Source: JACMLD01 sp963705285
GTDB taxonomy: Bacteria > Bacteroidota > Bacteroidia > Chitinophagales > Chitinophagaceae
Length of the DNA stretch: 64,000 bases
Direction of reading: 5' to 3'
Assembly (NCBI GenBank): GCA_963705285.1
Contig: OY970066.1
Span: 4,092,001 to 4,156,000, forward strand
The position numbers and the translations under genes are program-made. Within the stretch, counting starts at the first letter, position 1, and each line of letters begins with the position of its first letter. A model generated the notes under the pieces. The model had not been told where the DNA came from, made no database searches, and was given only the letters and a program-made list of their open reading frames with translations. Positions 61,988 to 64,000 of the stretch are shown in pieces.

Positions 61988-62066
61988 ACAGGTAATTTAG
62001 AATGGCAAGATAAATAAAGGAATTTGTACAATACATGCAATTATATGAATGGCATGACAGCAACTG

Positions 62067-62540
62067 CTACTGCAGTTTTTTGATTTCTTTGAGGTAATCA
62101 TATTGCAGGTCTTCATGAAAACCAGCAATGGCTGCATTAATTTTTTTTAGCTGCGCGTTATACAGGTTCATTAAAACAGTGCTGGTTTGATAGCGGATGC
62201 CCGATTTCTTCAGTTGTTGGCAAAAATAGATCAGCAATTCTGCTTCGGCTTGTTTGGAGCTCATGTAGCGGATATGTTTACCTGCCATACGGAGAATTTT
62301 CCGAAGACTTTTTTTGGCGAAATACAAATGGCTGATGTTGATTTCTGCAAACAGCGCATCCATTTCTTTTTTTACACTTTCAATGTATGCCGGCCTGTCT
62401 GATTCTTCAAACAACAGGAAGGAGAGCAGCTCTTTATTGTCTTTTTTGTATTTGGCCAGTTGCAGGCACAGTGAGGCAAGCTGGGCAGGCGGAAGATTGC
62501 CCAACTCATTTTTTATTTCACTGATGCTCGCTGCTTTCAT
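62067..62540 (-). CDS. Hypothetical helical protein (DUF6155-like)
   Basis: A 157-residue, mostly helical cytoplasmic protein: SISEIKNELGNLPPAQLASL at the start, then long helices (AYIESVKKEMDALFAEI and ELLIYFCQQLKKSGI). The opening resembles DUF6155 as I recall it; function unknown. It lies 21 nt downstream of the SET-domain gene on the same strand and is probably cotranscribed, so it may act with it. Confidence 0.75.
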   Translation of the reverse strand: MKAASISEIKNELGNLPPAQLASLCLQLAKYKKDNKELLSFLLFEESDRPAYIESVKKEMDALFAEINISHLYFAKKSLRKILRMAGKHIRYMSSKQAEAELLIYFCQQLKKSGIRYQTSTVLMNLYNAQLKKINAAIAGFHEDLQYDYLKEIKKLQ

Positions 62541-62561
62541 AATTGGGAAGGTTGATGCGGT

Positions 62562-62981
62562 TTACACGTAGTCTTCCATGCCGCCTACAATATGACCGTA
62601 ATTGACCAGTAATTCTTCACCGGCTTTTATATCAGTAAGTGCTTCAAATTCTTCACCATCGTTTACAGAAATAATATTGGGCTGGTGCGAATGGTTGAGG
62701 TAGTTGACCAAATCCATGAGTTTAAAACCATAATCGGGCACATAATAATTGTCATCGTCAAACAAACAATAGGTTTCTACCAGGTCTTTAGCATGCGCCG
62801 GCAATAATTCTACATCGGCAATGGGCAATTTAATCCATTCGCCCGCGCCTTTGGAGAATATACTTCGGCAACCTTTGGGTATATCCCTGATGGCAAATAC
62901 CCCTATGCCGTGTATGCCGGAAGGTTTAAGCATTACATAGGTGTCGTTTTTCAATTGTGCCAGTAATGCTTCTTTGGTCAT
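62562..62981 (-). CDS. SET domain protein
   Basis: A 139-residue minimal SET domain, usually a protein-lysine methyltransferase fold. Motifs: GIHGIGVFAIRDIPKG (start of SET), VNYLNHSHQPNI (SAM-binding NHS motif) and LTDIKAGEELLVNYG. No pre/post-SET domains. Bacterial single-domain SET proteins are common in Bacteroidota; targets unknown. A TAGATTTG -7-like element at 63050-63043 (minus) may drive it together with the helical gene downstream. Confidence 0.88.
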   Translation of the reverse strand: MTKEALLAQLKNDTYVMLKPSGIHGIGVFAIRDIPKGCRSIFSKGAGEWIKLPIADVELLPAHAKDLVETYCLFDDDNYYVPDYGFKLMDLVNYLNHSHQPNIISVNDGEEFEALTDIKAGEELLVNYGHIVGGMEDYV

Positions 62982-63255
62982 ATTGCGGGGTTGTATTGAA
63001 GTGGTGAATTTACCTTCCAGCGGACTGGTTTGAGTTTGAGCGCAAATCTAAATGAAAATACCTTTATTTAAGCGTTTGTACATAGCGTTATCGCGATGGG
63101 TTTGCAAGAATCCGCAAGGACAAGGGTGTAAAGTTACGATGCGCATTACCGAATAAAATATAATGCTTTTAAATACGTTGATACCATATCCATGTCCTAG
63201 CGGGTGTGAATAACTTTTTTAATTGAAAATTGCATTTACATCAAAAAATTATTAC

Positions 63256-64000
63256 ATGAAAAAGATCCTTGTTTTTTCTTTGTTGGCGCTGGTTGCCGGC
63301 GGTGCATTTGCGCAGGCAAAAGCCAAGACTGCTGCAAAAGCAATGGCAAAGAAAAGTGCTACCAAAAGTAAAAGAGTAACAAAAAAAAGCACCGCGTCTG
63401 TAAAGACAGAATTTGACGAACTGGTATGCTATGAAGACGGGCCATGCACATTTAGCATTCACCGGGGAGATACACTGGTGTACGATGTAAACACCACGGG
63501 CAGCAATTATACTATGCTGGTAGTGCCCAATAAATTTGATGCCGGTGTGGTGGCAGATTTTAATTGGATAACTACTGGCAGCGTAAACAAAAAAGGGCAT
63601 GTAACCATTAGCGGTAAAGCACTGGAAAGCGGCAAAAGCTATCTGGCCTCTTTGCCCGAAGGTGAATTGAAGTTAACAGATGCTTCAACTCTATGGCTGG
63701 GTGGTGAAAACTTTAAGGATCTTTCTAACAAAGAAACCCCTGTAAGTTTTGATAACGGTGCTGCAGAAACGTTTAAAAGCCCGGAAGAAGATGCAGTAAG
63801 TGCACCAGTAAATTACAAGGGAAAAGAAATTAGCCTGGAAGGTTTTGCCATTCAAACAAAAGCAGAGGGTGAGCCAGACAGAAAAGAAATATGGGTATTG
63901 AATGTTTCAAGCAACCTGCTCATGTTTAAAATAAACAGTAACAATTTCAGCATGCAGTTGAAAGAAGTGCGTGAAAGAAAGGTGAGTGTTGCTGTAGCGC
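63256..64000 (+). CDS. Exported hypothetical protein with Lys/Ala-rich linker (3' end outside window)
   Basis: The ATG at 63256 gives the leader MKKILVFSLLALVAGGAFAQ and the frame stays open to the window end (248 codons seen). Residues about 21-48 are an Ala/Lys/Thr/Ser-rich basic linker (AKAKTAAKAMAKKSATKSK), followed by a beta-rich domain with DELVCYEDGPCTF, a likely disulphide pair, and later LNVSSNLLMFKINSNNF. No family recognised. The basic linker recalls the small secreted protein at 9372. Confidence 0.82.
   Translation, partial: MKKILVFSLLALVAGGAFAQAKAKTAAKAMAKKSATKSKRVTKKSTASVKTEFDELVCYEDGPCTFSIHRGDTLVYDVNTTGSNYTMLVVPNKFDAGVVADFNWITTGSVNKKGHVTISGKALESGKSYLASLPEGELKLTDASTLWLGGENFKDLSNKETPVSFDNGAAETFKSPEEDAVSAPVNYKGKEISLEGFAIQTKAEGEPDRKEIWVLNVSSNLLMFKINSNNFSMQLKEVRERKVSVAVA

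Noticed and set aside
1..64000. tRNA, rRNA, prophage or insertion sequence
   Set aside because: No cloverleaf, rRNA core sequence, integrase or transposase was seen on either strand by reading; a tRNAscan or HMM search was not possible.

Overview
The window is chromosomal DNA from a member of the Bacteroidota, most likely the Chitinophagaceae or a close relative (inference). Reasons: starts lack Shine-Dalgarno sequences; several promoters fit the Bacteroidota pattern TTG-N(17-21)-TAnnTTTG; and the gene families are typical (CtlX, M14 pairs, FtsX-type 800-residue permeases, Peptidase_Mx, DUF418, MutS-like next to smc, secreted Gfo/Idh/MocA and TIM-barrel proteins with Tat-like leaders). I see no rRNA, tRNA, CRISPR array, prophage or insertion sequence.

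Layout. 1-3196: end of a DUF481 outer-membrane protein, a sugar oxidoreductase and an MFS transporter. 3355-9198: pcm, then a nitrogen catabolism block (arginine deiminase, CtlX, kynureninase) and a universal stress protein. 9372-17888: small basic secreted protein, GH20 hexosaminidase, a seven-PAS histidine kinase with its response regulator, a lytic transglycosylase and a Nudix hydrolase. 18039-26379: secreted and metabolic enzymes (O-methyltransferase, VOC, aldo/keto reductase, Gfo/Idh/MocA, SUMF1-like, ApbE, TIM-barrel epimerase). 26652-33414: DUF418 membrane protein, an M14 carboxypeptidase beside a paralogue that has lost its active site, MutS-like ATPase. 33681-46861: smc, YCF48-like protein, GH3, arginine decarboxylase, NTF2-like protein, argS, gtrA. 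47314-64000: dnaK, FtsX permease, three small genes, malQ with tandem CBM20, S41 and M1 peptidases, TIM-barrel protein, Peptidase_Mx, SET protein and a truncated secreted protein.

The most unusual feature is between the genes. About fifteen genes end in a tandem array of 7- or 8-nt units that begins at, or overlaps, the stop codon, and the unit usually contains a stop triplet (TAGCTGT, TAAGTTT, TGAAAATG, TGATTGGT and others). Because 7 and 8 are not multiples of 3, such an array puts stops into all three frames within a few units. In this window the genes with arrays have no recognisable intrinsic terminator, while the genes with a good hairpin terminator have no array. Many gaps carry an array at each end in opposite orientation, with a dispersed palindromic repeat between them.

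Small elements add to this: an orphan promoter-terminator pair predicting a ~75-nt RNA downstream of smc (37348-37458), a 26-codon ORF with its own terminator between argS and gtrA, a 77-residue gene with a strong promoter, structured leader and terminator, and a 51-residue membrane protein gene. All functional assignments come from reading the sequence; no database search was run.
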